In this document: positions 52,482 to 62,858 of the stretch, in pieces
How positions within the stretch are numbered: the stretch's first letter is position 1
How the letters are laid out: the number at the start of each line of letters is the position of its first letter
Source of the DNA: Gracilaria gracilis
Taxonomy: Eukaryota > Rhodophyta > Florideophyceae > Gracilariales > Gracilariaceae
Assembly: GCA_030374805.1 (NCBI GenBank)
Contig: JARGSG010000059.1
Coordinates: 62,001-126,000, forward strand
DNA length: 64,000 nucleotides
Reading direction: 5' to 3'
Notes under the pieces: generated by a model
Seen by the model: only the letters and a program-made list of their open reading frames with translations
The model's database searches: none
What the model was told of the DNA's origin: nothing
Made by a program: the position numbers and the translations under genes

Positions 52482-54287
52482 TTACCCGGGCGGAATATAG
52501 GGCGCAACCAGCTCGAAACCCTTAAAAAAGGACTCCGCCGCCTGGCGCATGTTCTTCACGATATGGTCGACGATACGCTCCGCATCGACCTGTTGCGCAA
52601 TACCCTCATAGGATTTGGTCACCAGCTCCTCTAACGGCGGCGCGAACGTCAACATCGGCGTACTATCCACACCGGGCGCCATACCCAGACCAGCCGTCAC
52701 GGACTTCTCGTAAGACGCGAGGACCAATAAGGAATGGGCCCGGAGGTAACCGAGCAGGTTAAGCTGCGCCTGAGCCTGCTCACGGAGAGCAGTCTCGGCG
52801 TTGACCGCACGGCGCATCCATGCTCGGGCCGCCAACAGGGCGTCGTCAAGCGTCGCAGGTTCCTCTTCGCCGAACGGAATACAAGCCGCACGGAGAGCCA
52901 TGAAGGCCTTGTGCGTATCACCGTCCGAATGCGGGCTGGCGCTGTCCTCAATGGCGAACCCGGATTTGTCCCAAGACTTCCGACCGGATCCTGCCTGTAC
53001 TCCTGCCTCCACAACGGTCTTCGCCTCAACGGGTGTCACCATTGGAGTCGGCAGTGGCGCCACGTCCTCAAAGTCCTGCGCCGTGAACCCATGCGGAAAG
53101 AAGTCCGGAACGGTTTTGAAGGGCCAGGGGGGGAGAATCTCCGGATCCTTCAGGACACGAGTGATCGGCGTCGCGACCGATCCGGTCGAGGGCATCGCCG
53201 GGAACGTATCGGAGTAGTAATCGTACCACAGGAACCCCGGAGTGTTGTCCCAATCGGTCTCCAACGAGTACTGTAACAGTTTCTCACCGACCTGCGATGG
53301 AAATACGGTGGCGCGGAGAACGTTCGGGAGTCCCATCTCGGCCAGGATACATACCAGTTTGTACGGCATCAGAAACAACCGCCCGTACTTGGTTTGGCCG
53401 TCCTTGTGGTACAGACGCTCGTCTCCCGCACGGGTGAAGACCTCGATACATTCGTTGGCCGCCTGGAGGAACGCCATAAAGGCAAACACCGCCCACTCGG
53501 CTTATACGACCTGACGGAAAACACCCTGAATGGGTGAACCTTTGAGGAGCTCTTCCGAATGCTAAGCCAACACGGACGGAGTCGGTACGGATAGGTTGCG
53601 GGACACATCGAGGCTGGTCCACACTTCGTTTTTGGAGCAATACAAGTCCGATCGGCGATGAACAGGGACGTCAAAGAACTCGACGTTGTGCCAACTGTAC
53701 AGGAACCCATGGGACGCTCGGATTCTTGCCTCCGTTGCGGTATTACTTCCCCACCGTTGACGGTCCAGCAAGTACAACTTGTCTTACTGCGGTTCGAACA
53801 TCACCAACCCAAGCGGGTTCATGTCCTTCTCGGGGAAGCCCGAATCGGATGAGCAGCGGTGGAACAAACGCTGCAACGCCTCCTGATAGGTCTTCTCCTC
53901 CGGACAGCGCAGGTATAACATGTCACTCTGCCCGTAGGTCTCTTCACTCTTCCGTCCGATCACACCAGGTAGGTGCTTCCAGCGGGCTTGCCAAGCTTCG
54001 ATGCTTGTCCGTTTCGGATTGCGAATCGCCATATCCCGCATCGGTAGCGCCGTCGGAATCGACGCGAAGCGCTCGCCGTCGAAGAACCCTTTCTGGACGT
54101 ATTCCGTGACGGATAGCGGGACCTGCTTCCTCAGGCGAGGAGCGGTAAGACCGCGACGGAAGCGATGGTCATACTTCTGACCAGGTAACGGGACCGAACG
54201 GAAAGGTGTCAACGGTGTACCAGAGCCGCTCGGAGTCGGCGCCATTGCGGGCGTAGGGTTGGATACGGAGTGAACCGACTCGGGCAT
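52482..54287 (-). pseudogene. Antisense accessory ORF of gypsy-2
   Basis: One minus-strand frame runs from 54287 (MPESVHSVSNPTPAM) to 52482, 602 codons, with only three in-frame stops (near 53782, 53562 and 53504) and no frameshift. The N-terminus is Ser/Thr/Pro rich. Next come QKYDHRFRRGLTAPRLRK, GFFDGERFASIP, MAIRNPKR, LSVPTPSVLA, AEWAVFAFMAFLQAANE, YGRLFLMPYKLV and LETDWDNTPGFLWYDYY; the last 200 residues are Pro/Ala/Glu rich with a helical segment. It lies antisense to gypsy-2 between integrase and 3' LTR, the same place as in gypsy-1. No known domain is recognised. A relative lies at 19.3-20.6 kb. Confidence 0.7.
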
Positions 54288-55474
54288 GTCGCCGCTTGGC
54301 TGGCGCTCTTATAGGGGGAGGTGAACACGACAACGCGGTACTTGAGGTATTACCGACCGTTTGGAATCGCCACGACGACTATGTCATCGTACAGGCACCG
54401 CGCGGACGAAATGTCAGTGCTGACCGATTTATTTTTATTGGAGGATCAGGAGCTGACGTTCCGCCACCCACTGCACACGAGATACACTATACACTCGCTT
54501 CGTTGCTGCGTCGCATCGCGTCCAATTCGTACGGTCGCTCGCCCGTACGGTCACAATGAGCACTGACGGTCCTTCGACCGCCAGCCCATTTACGAAAGAG
54601 GAACACTGCTCCGGACACGGCGTACCGCACGGACACGCGTTCGACCGCTAAGGGATCATCCGCCGTATGCTCTCCGTCGAGACGTGCGGCGCACGTCAAT
54701 ACGCGTACTCGCCAGACGCCCTCCATCGAGACGTGCCGGATGTACCGAATGGATCCCATCAAGCGTTCTCCTTCGAGCAAACCGCACGGAAAGACACGAA
54801 TACACGCACGCCTTCGCTGCCGTCAGCACCCGTCTCCACGCCCGCTCGTACGTAACACGGCAAGCCTGCCCAACGGTTCCGTCCATATGGTGTCTCCTCC
54901 ACTTAGGGAAATCGGGCATGGCTTCGCCCCGCCCATCCTGGGCAAATTTTCCGAAAGCGGACGCTGTGGCTTACCGTAACCCGTACGGGCTCCACGCACG
55001 CGTGCTGCGTGTTACCAAACGGATGACACCAAGTGCAGACCTCGCGGTAGGCGAGGCTGACGACTTCGAAGCCCTACCGGACACGCTCCGTGTGGCGACC
55101 GTCGCGGATGCCCTACAGGACGAGATGCAAATTTCCGATCGGACTTAAACGCGAGGCCAAGCACGTTGACGATACTTGAACGATTGCCTACGGTCTGCAC
55201 AGGTATAACGGTTGCGCCCACCCCGGATCACGCCTCGGGCGGCTTCGATCCCCCATTCTCGCACCAGTGCGTTTCGCTCCGCTCGGCTTGGATCTTTACC
55301 ACGCGTACTTAAGGCCCTTTTCGTCGTTCCCGCTCTGGAAATTTTGGCATGGCTTCGCCCCGCCCTTTCGGGGCAAAATTTCCGAACGGACACTATGGCG
55401 TCCTCTCAACCATGCAGACAGACGCGTAGCGACTTGGCGACACTATGCGGCGCTCCTAGGGCGGAGCGCAAGTG
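54288..55474. other. gypsy-2 3' non-coding region, upstream of the antisense ORF
   Basis: About 1.2 kb separate the antisense start from the 3' LTR. It could contain the antisense promoter. It holds a direct repeat of about 45 bp (GGCATGGCTTCGCCCCGCCC followed by AAATTTTCCGAA-type sequence) at about 54915-54962 and 55346-55393. Each copy includes a short GC hairpin (CCCCGCC...GGGGC in the second). Confidence 0.5.
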
Positions 55475-55487
55475 TAGGAGGGGGATC
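55475..55487 (+). promoter_or_regulatory. gypsy-2 polypurine tract
   Basis: GTAGGAGGGGGATC directly precedes the 3' LTR start. Confidence 0.75.
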
Positions 55488-56035
55488 TGTAGTATAGTGG
55501 GCCCGGGTTGGGGCTCTGTATATCCGATTGGCCATTCACGTACGGAGGGGTAGTGCACGGTTGGCCGGTGCAGTGGCTCCGCCACGCGTAAAAGTTGGTG
55601 ATCGAGTGCCGAACGGGTTGGCCGAACGTACAAGTTGGCCACGTGTACGGACTTGGTAGTGACAGTGCAAATTAGACCGATCGTACAGTAGTTAGTAATG
55701 GGGCCCAGACCCGATATTTAGTTGTAGCTCGGATCTCCCGAGGCCCCAATCGTAAACGACAAGCATCTTCTGCCGAACGTCTTCTTCGCTAGTTTGCACT
55801 AACGATAGACCACACGGCTACTCCTTTATTGGGTTTCTCAGACCGTTCGTACCCTTCCGCACGTTTCTGTACGTGCCGGGTGATACCAATCGTCCACTCT
55901 CCCCTCGACCGCCCGGTGCTTCCGTCCCTTTTCTCCGCTCGGATTCATTACAGTCACAAGACTGTACGCTACCGCCGCTTCCGTCTCGTCTCAAGACCGC
56001 TTCGGACTCTCTCCCTTTCTGTGCATTATACCACA
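55488..56035 (+). repeat. gypsy-2 3' LTR
   Basis: 548 bp, the partner of 44829-45376, same TG...CA ends. The element spans 11,207 bp from LTR to LTR. Confidence 0.95.
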
Positions 56036-56040
56036 GCAAG
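56036..56040. repeat. gypsy-2 right target-site duplication
   Basis: GCAAG, exact partner of 44824-44828. Confidence 0.92.
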
Positions 56041-56345
56041 AATGGTCCGTGTGTACCCGAAAATGGGTTCCCATCAAGTATGGTCTCAACGTTGAGAGGG
56101 CCCATACGACGGCAAGGCATTACTTCTCCGAAACGGAGTAATTTCGTTCGTGCACATTCAGTGATCTCGACCAATACCCAATAGGGTGACGTTTGCCAGA
56201 CTCTTCCACATAGAACAATGCACAACCAACTTGGTTCGCACTCGCATCAGTGTCAACCTCGTAGCGTAAGCCGGGTTTCGGCAGGGCCAAGACTGGTGGC
56301 GACGTTACGGCTTCAATTAGTGCCGCAAATGCGGAGCGCGCGAGG
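56041..56345 (-). pseudogene. gypsy-1 pol: RT connection and RNase H start
   Basis: Reads RSAFAALIEAV, PVLALPKPGLRYEVDTDASA, QVGCALF, KRHPIGYWSRSL and, after a TAA stop, CLAVVWALSTLRPYLMG and VHTDHS, which joins CLRWLMKI at 44823 when gypsy-2 is removed. This is the piece of gypsy-1 stranded between gypsy-2 and gypsy-3. Confidence 0.9.
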
Positions 56346-58542
56346 GCTCAACCTAAAGGGGAAAAACACACAACCAATATGGTAGTAGGGCACCTGAAAC
56401 CCGCAGGGGCAAACGGCGAGGCAACTAGTCTAGACCGTGTAGGTGTACGGTAGTAGACGTCGACGCGCGGTAAAACCTAAATAGTAATAGAGTAGCAAGT
56501 GACCAAGATGGTATAGTTACTGCCCTAGTGGTGCCTGACTTTACAATACCCGAGGGGGAAGGCGAGGTGCACCACAATATATACAAGGTGCACCGACGCC
56601 GATCTCCCATGCGGGCATGACGTCATCGGCTGTGCCCATGACCTACTGTCATGGGCCAGCAATGCTAAACTATCCTAGACTATAAATTAGAAATTAGAAA
56701 TTATAAAATACAGAATACCAATTGGGTACGGTGCAGCCAGCAAGGCGCACCAGTAGGCCCACGTGGCACCAACCCATTGAGGTCCCATTGTACTACAGAT
56801 ACCCTTCCTACCCTGAGCCACGCCCTCGTGGCTCCTAGATCCTTTCACCAAGTCGGTGGCATCGTCGTACCAATTTGGTCCCTGTCGCAGCCTGTGTGCC
56901 ATCTCGCGCCGTGCGTCGCGTCGGCTCTGCATCGCCGAACGCACTCTGTTCACCACCTTGGTCATCACCGATTGCGGCTCTATCCACCTTTTGGTTATCG
57001 GTAAATGGGTCTTAGCCGTGTAGCCAAAAAGGTGTAACCTTGAAGGTATGAAATGGGCGCGCGTCGCGCCCAAACCACAAATGGGAATGAATATGCCGCT
57101 GTCGGTTGGCCTCTGCAATGTACTACCATATAGGGTTCCAATTTCACGTGCACCAAACCATCCTTGGTGTCGATCACCCATGACGAGCGCGAAACCTTAA
57201 CGTGGTCAAAACAGCGCCATAACCATCTAGGAAGCATAACTGTTCTGTCTTGGAAGAATACCACATAGGTCTCGGTTGCTTTCTTACCTCATAGGGACAC
57301 AAACTTTCATGGTAAGCAGAAAACATGTTCTCTCCTGGACCGTCCGAGGTCTATTCATGTTCTTTCTGGCCTCGCCTCCATCCCGTAGTGGTCTCCTTTC
57401 TCTCTCTATGGTTGCGGCATCACCATATAGGTCCTGGCAGGTGCCATTCGTTTGGCCTCCTCGCCCTTTGTTACCATCATGGTCGATTATGTTGTTCCAT
57501 AAAGGTTCTAGATAGTACCACAAAGGTTCATTTCATGCTTTCTCCCCGATTTCCATAACTTTGAAACACCTTCCAGGTTTTCCGCGTACCATAAAGGGCT
57601 GCCCAGCGTTATTAATGTCTCCAGCGCAGTTCCATAGTCCACCTGTATGGTTCATTCTAGACTGCGTCAGTCCCCATTGGTGTCGTTCTTCATGACCACG
57701 ACGGTTTGGCTTTTCACAACCACTATCTGGGTGACAGAATCCTCCGTCGTGTCCTTACTGCCATAAACAGCTCACACCCATTTGGTAGACCTTGCGGCCG
57801 CACGTCCGTGCACAGCGAGCGTCACGTAGTACCGATTTGGTAGCTTGGGAGGGTGCCGCGCGACGACGAGCGAGTGCCAGCAATGTACCTGAATGGTTCT
57901 GCATGGTCTCTTGGCACGCATACGCGCACAAGCTGCACCAGACCCGTGAGGTTACTTGCAAGGCGAATCAAAAAATTGCACACCAAAATTACCCCACCGA
58001 ACGGTATCAAAAACGCCGAAACAACTTTTGGTCTGTATCTTGGGAACCAAGCGGTTTCAGAGGCTGAGAATGGCCGATTCGGGAGCGCGGCACGCCCAAA
58101 ATACTTGACCGTGCTGGTGCACGCTCCCTACACACAATAGTGTAAACCGAATCGGCTACCCAGCTCGGCACTCTGCAAATATGGCACGCGTCTCTCGCTT
58201 ATCAAAAAACGTAATTTTTTGACTTTCACCACTTGGGCTTGGAGCCATGCGTGCGCGGCGCGTGCCATGAAAGTGCGCGCGCGTGCCGGCCGCGTGCCAG
58301 CCTTGGCGTCACTGCGACGCTGACGCGCAAAGCGCATCCCTCGTCGAGCTTCGCTCGGTACGTCGTCATCGCTAAACCTTCACGGTCTTCCGGCAAACCT
58401 TCTTGGTCTCTTCGATGCACACTGATTAACTTCTCCCAGTTGTTGTTAGCTTCTCCATTAAAGTTATCCAGTTAGGTGTTGCAGTTAGCTTCAGTAACCA
58501 TGGGGGTGCGATGCGCAGCGAATGAGGGAAAGCGCGAAAATA
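56346..58542 (-). repeat. gypsy-3 3' terminal region, probably its 3' LTR
   Basis: It lies between the gypsy-3 polypurine tract and gypsy-1 coding DNA, and its outer 650 bp match gypsy-4 at 21.1-22.6 kb. If all of it is LTR, the LTR is about 2.2 kb; the partner is outside the window, so the length and the start (TATTTTCGCG, not TG) are unproven. Eleven exact ACC-N5-GGT words lie between 56847 and 57897. Only short open frames occur. Confidence 0.6.
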
Positions 58543-58556
58543 GCCTCCCCCTCCCT
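58543..58556 (-). promoter_or_regulatory. gypsy-3 polypurine tract
   Basis: AGGGAGGGGGAGGC in element orientation, about 90 bp after the chromodomain remnant. No room remains here for an antisense ORF as in gypsy-1 and gypsy-2. Confidence 0.65.
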
Positions 58557-58619
58557 AAGAGCTGTGCATCACCTCTAAGGTTTACCCATCGTTCGGCATG
58601 TCCTCTCCTTTGCGGTTCC

Positions 58620-61600
58620 AGTAGCTTACCCTGAAATGGTGTGGTATGGCTGAGGGCGGCTCGGCGGTATCACCGTCAGCCCCCCAGCCATATCAGCGTA
58701 CTGTGTACTTCAGACCTTCTTGGGTACGGCGGTGACCTACAAGGCGTTCCACTGGGAACTCATTAGAGACCTGTGATGGTATCCTTTCACCACTTTGGTT
58801 TAGATGACCATCGGTACCTCTAGGGGTAGGTATTTCCTCTGAAGGAGCAACCGTAATCCCCGCAGGTGGTACGTAGTCTGGGTCGTCACCCTGTGCGTCA
58901 TCATTAACCTCGATGGGTGTCCCGTCTTCCCGGGGCTGAGTCCTCAGGGCAACCGCTTGTGGGTCACGCGCGGATTCTCCGAGTTCCTTCCTGGACTGAA
59001 CCGTCTGAGGTGCAACCGTGATTCGGTCAATAGAGATTGTATTCTCTACACCATCTTGGTTCACCGTCACCGTGTGGTCGGTCGACCGAACTACCTTGAA
59101 AGGTCCCGATGATTTCGGAAGAAGCTTAGAATTGATATCTATATCAATAGCTTCATCATCAGCTTCATCACCCGGTCGTGGTTTAGCTCCTTTCGGGGGG
59201 TGGTCAATATAGACATATTGACCCAGCGTAGCCGTTACCACTTGGGTTACCTTTCGGTCGTAGTCCTCCTTGTACCGCTTCTGGGATGCTGTGAGCTTGC
59301 TCTCAGCATACTTGAGAGCACGTCTCAACCTCAAAAGGGTATTCCGTTTGACCTATGACGGTGTGAGCGCTCCGGCGGCTTCTTGTCCTAATGAGTCCCC
59401 TTCAACAACAATACCTGGTGGGTGTCTTGACAGTATTAGATCGAACGGCATAGTTTGCGTCGCTCGATGAACCTGAAGGTTATATGCATATGTCAAGGGC
59501 TGCACGAGCTCGTCCCAACCAGTTTGGTGTTCTTCCGTATAATGTCGCAGCCTAGATACCAGTGTTCGGTTAAAGCGCTCCACTTGCCCATTCGTTTGCG
59601 GATGGTAGGCAGTAGTGAAGTAGTGCTTAAGACCCAAGAGGTTACAAACAGCTTCAATGAACTTCGAAGCTAAGTTCGAACCATTGTCGGTAAGTAAATA
59701 AAGCGGTGCACCATACGGGTAGATCCAATTGTTCAAGAACGACACCGCGAGGGTCGTCGATTTCGTGTTCTTCAAGGGTATCGCTCGCGTGAGCTTCGAG
59801 AACCTGTCGGTGATTACGATGATGTACTGATATCCCCTTGTTGTTTTTGGTAATGGAACCAGAAGATCTATTGCGACGAACTCGAGAGGACCCGCTGCAG
59901 GGAATAACTTCAAGTATTTCCTGTGCTTCCGGAGACCTCCACGGGTACGTACGCAAGATTCACATTGACCTACAAAGGTATATACATCATTAGCCATATG
60001 AGGCCAGTAGTACCCTTGCCTCAAGGTGTAGTACATTCTCGTACCTCCAGGGTGTCCTGATAGCCTCGGGTAGTGGGCCAGGTACAGCACCCGAGGGCGC
60101 AGTACCTTGGGCACCACCTTCTGAAGGGAACCATCAATAGGAGCTCGCCTCACCAGGAAACCATTTCGGTCGACGTCAAAGTTCGAGTCTTTCATATCTA
60201 CTTGGTCCATGAGAGAGCGGCAATAAACATCGTTTGCTTGCTCTCTCAGGAATTCCTCGCGGGTAATTGGCATGACGTCTGTTTCCTCGAGGGCGAGTAT
60301 TTCCCGAGCGATGGCATCACTAAACCACGTATCCTCTTCGGGTAGAGTCCAGTAACCTTCTAAGGTAACACCATCAGGGTTGGTAGAGATGGTAAAGCAT
60401 GGGATATCATCCTCTACCGGCTCGGTGTCCAAACCATCTGTGGTAATGCGAGACATCGCGTATGCGACATTGTGCTTGATACCTGGACGGTACTGTACGT
60501 CACACTCGAACTCTGAAAGTCGTAACCGCCATCGGGCAAGTCTGCCTGATGCGTCGGCCAGACCCAGTATCCACCGTAGGGCATCATGGTCGGTTCGAAG
60601 CGTGAACCTTTCACCATATAGGTAGGGACGGAGCATCAACATGCTCCAGACCACTGCCAGACATTCCTTTTCGGTTGTTGTGTAGTTCTTTTCTGCAGCG
60701 TGCAAAGCACGGCTCCAGTACCCTATAGGTATTTTGTCGCCGTTTTCTTGCTCCTGCATAAGACAACAACCAATTTGGGCGTCCGAGGCGTCAGTATCCA
60801 ACGTGTATCGTAAACCAGCTTTGGGTAATGTCAAGATGGGAGGTGTCAAGAGCGCATGTTTCAGCGCCTCGAACGCATCCATTTCTTCATTGGTAAGACA
60901 TTCAAACCTTGTAGGTTGACCTTTCAGCAGCTTCCTGTTGAGGGGAGCCGCTATCTTGGCAAATCCCTTGATAAACCGGCGGTACACATTGCACAAACCT
61001 ATAAAGGATCGGATTTCCGTCTGAGACGTGGGTGGCTTCGCCTCCTGCACGGCCCGGATATTCCGCGGCGTCACTTCTAACCTCCCAGGGCTGATGATAT
61101 GACCAAGGTATTCTACCTCTTTGGTGAAGAATTCGCACTTGCGGAGCTTCAACGTTACTCCAGATTCCCTCAAAAGGTTCAAAACTTCCCTAACATGGTG
61201 GAAATGTTCCTCTACCGTTCTGGAATATATGATTACCTCGTCGATGTATACCAGAGCGGTTCTCCACTTCACCTTCGAAAGGATTATATCTAACGCCCTC
61301 TGAAAGGTAGCCGGGGCATTTCGCAACCCAAAGGGCATACGCGTAAAGCGGAATAACGCAGCGTGGCAAGTAAACGTAGTTTTGTCCTTGTCTTCTTCCC
61401 TGATAGGTACCTGCCAATAACCCCAATTAGCATCGAGCGTAGTAAAGATCTTGGCGTTGCCCAACGAATCTATACACTCGTCCATTCTAGGTATTGGGTA
61501 CGAATCCCTAATGGTCATACTATTCAGTCTTCTGTAGTCCACACAGAACCGCATACGGGTATCATTCTTCTTTGTGACGAGAACCACAGGGCTGGCCCAG

Positions 61601-62838
61601 TCCGCATTTGCTGGTTCTATGACACCTTCACGGAGCATTCTCTCGACCTCATTGAGCTCAACCTCCCGGGCTTTTGGACCTGCACGGTAAGGCTGCTGGT
61701 AAATGGGTTTCCAGCCAGGCACTATATCAATACGGTGCTCTGTAGCCTCAATTTGGCCCAACTGGCCCGACCATATGGGTTCAAATTCTTCTAAGAGACT
61801 GAGGATCCGGTCTCGGAGAGCCTGGTTCTCCGCACCGACCTAGACTTCCTCTCTCCAATTCCGCACTGGGTCCAGTTCCATAGTCTTTTCCTGATCCCTG
61901 ACCTTAAAGGTATTGGTGATCTTCTGTTCCATTTTGGTGTTTGTCGATAACGGAGGCGCATATGCAGGGTATGGCGCATCTGTTCCTCCCCCTTCCTTAG
62001 AGGTGGCGACCTCGCCCAACCCATTAGGTGAGACCGTGAAAACCCCTTGTGGTGCCGGCAATGCGATTCCAATAGTGGTATTCTTGGGTAACTTAACAAT
62101 GTGATTGCTAAAGTTACTCAAGTACACCTTGAAGGATTGGTTAGGGATGTTGTCGATAATCCCGTTTGCCATCAAGGCGAGATGTCTTTCTGCCAACCTA
62201 GGATGGTTCTGTAGCATTACCAATCCTGGAACTGCGCATGAGACATTCACTACCATTTGGGTCATAGCCGGAATTGAAACCAATTTGGTGAGCCGTATCT
62301 TGTTTGAAACCGTTTCGGTGGGTATATTGAACCTCGGCTTCTTACGCCAACCATTTTTGGTCTGCGTATTACCCAGTATGGCAATACGACCACCTTGACG
62401 GAGAGCGACCGTTCGGGACCCTGGCAAAATTGCCTTGACATGTCCGTCAATAAAGTTGGTCCCGAGGATACAGTCTGTCGCCAGACGATCCACCACAAAG
62501 AAATTGAGCTTCACCTTCAAGGTTCCAAGTTGTACCGCAGTGGTTAACATTCCTCTAAGGTGCAGTGGGCGCTCGTTAGCGTCCACCAGCGGGTTGATAG
62601 TCGGGGCAGGTCGAATGTTCCGCAAGACCGCATCGGGTATGACGCGAGCGTTTAGCACATTCGGACCGGCGCCGGTATCAAGTACACACGCAACGGGAAC
62701 CTGTAGGTAATTGAGAAAGCTTACTGAAGCATTAGCTTTATAGTTATTGTACTTCATTAGACACACCACATTGGGTACATCTGATTCTTCTTTTTCCACC
62801 ATTAAGGGTTCCCGTTCCGGTATCAACGGGCCTTCCAA
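58620..62838 (-). pseudogene. gypsy-3 pol: protease, RT, RNase H, integrase, chromodomain
   Basis: One frame throughout, with stops near 61840, 59353 and 58693. Protease: LDTGAGPNV and ILGTNFIDG. RT: RMRFCVDYRRLNS, RMPFGLRNAPATFQRALD; the catalytic motif is YIDE (about 61237-61248), the last Asp replaced by Glu. RNase H: YTLDTDASDAQIGC, GYWSRALHAAEKNY, RTDHDALRWIL. Integrase: HYPRLSGHPGG and CESC finger, D (FVAIDLLVPL), D (LLTDNGSNL), E (NGQVERFNRTLV). The chromodomain (FPVERLVGH, GLKYTVR, then TGA, YGWGADGDTAEPPSAIPHHF) is cut by a stop replacing the conserved Trp (TGG to TGA). Confidence 0.93.
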
Positions 62839-62858
62839 TTCACGGTTAGGGGTGGCCC

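Noticed and set aside
54684-55148. Plus-strand frame of 154 codons in gypsy-2
   Set aside because: No motif, not conserved in gypsy-1; its Arg/Thr richness follows from the CCGNNCGG words.
57276-58475. Plus-strand frames as a possible antisense ORF of gypsy-3
   Set aside because: All are short (at most about 95 codons) and share no block with the other antisense proteins.
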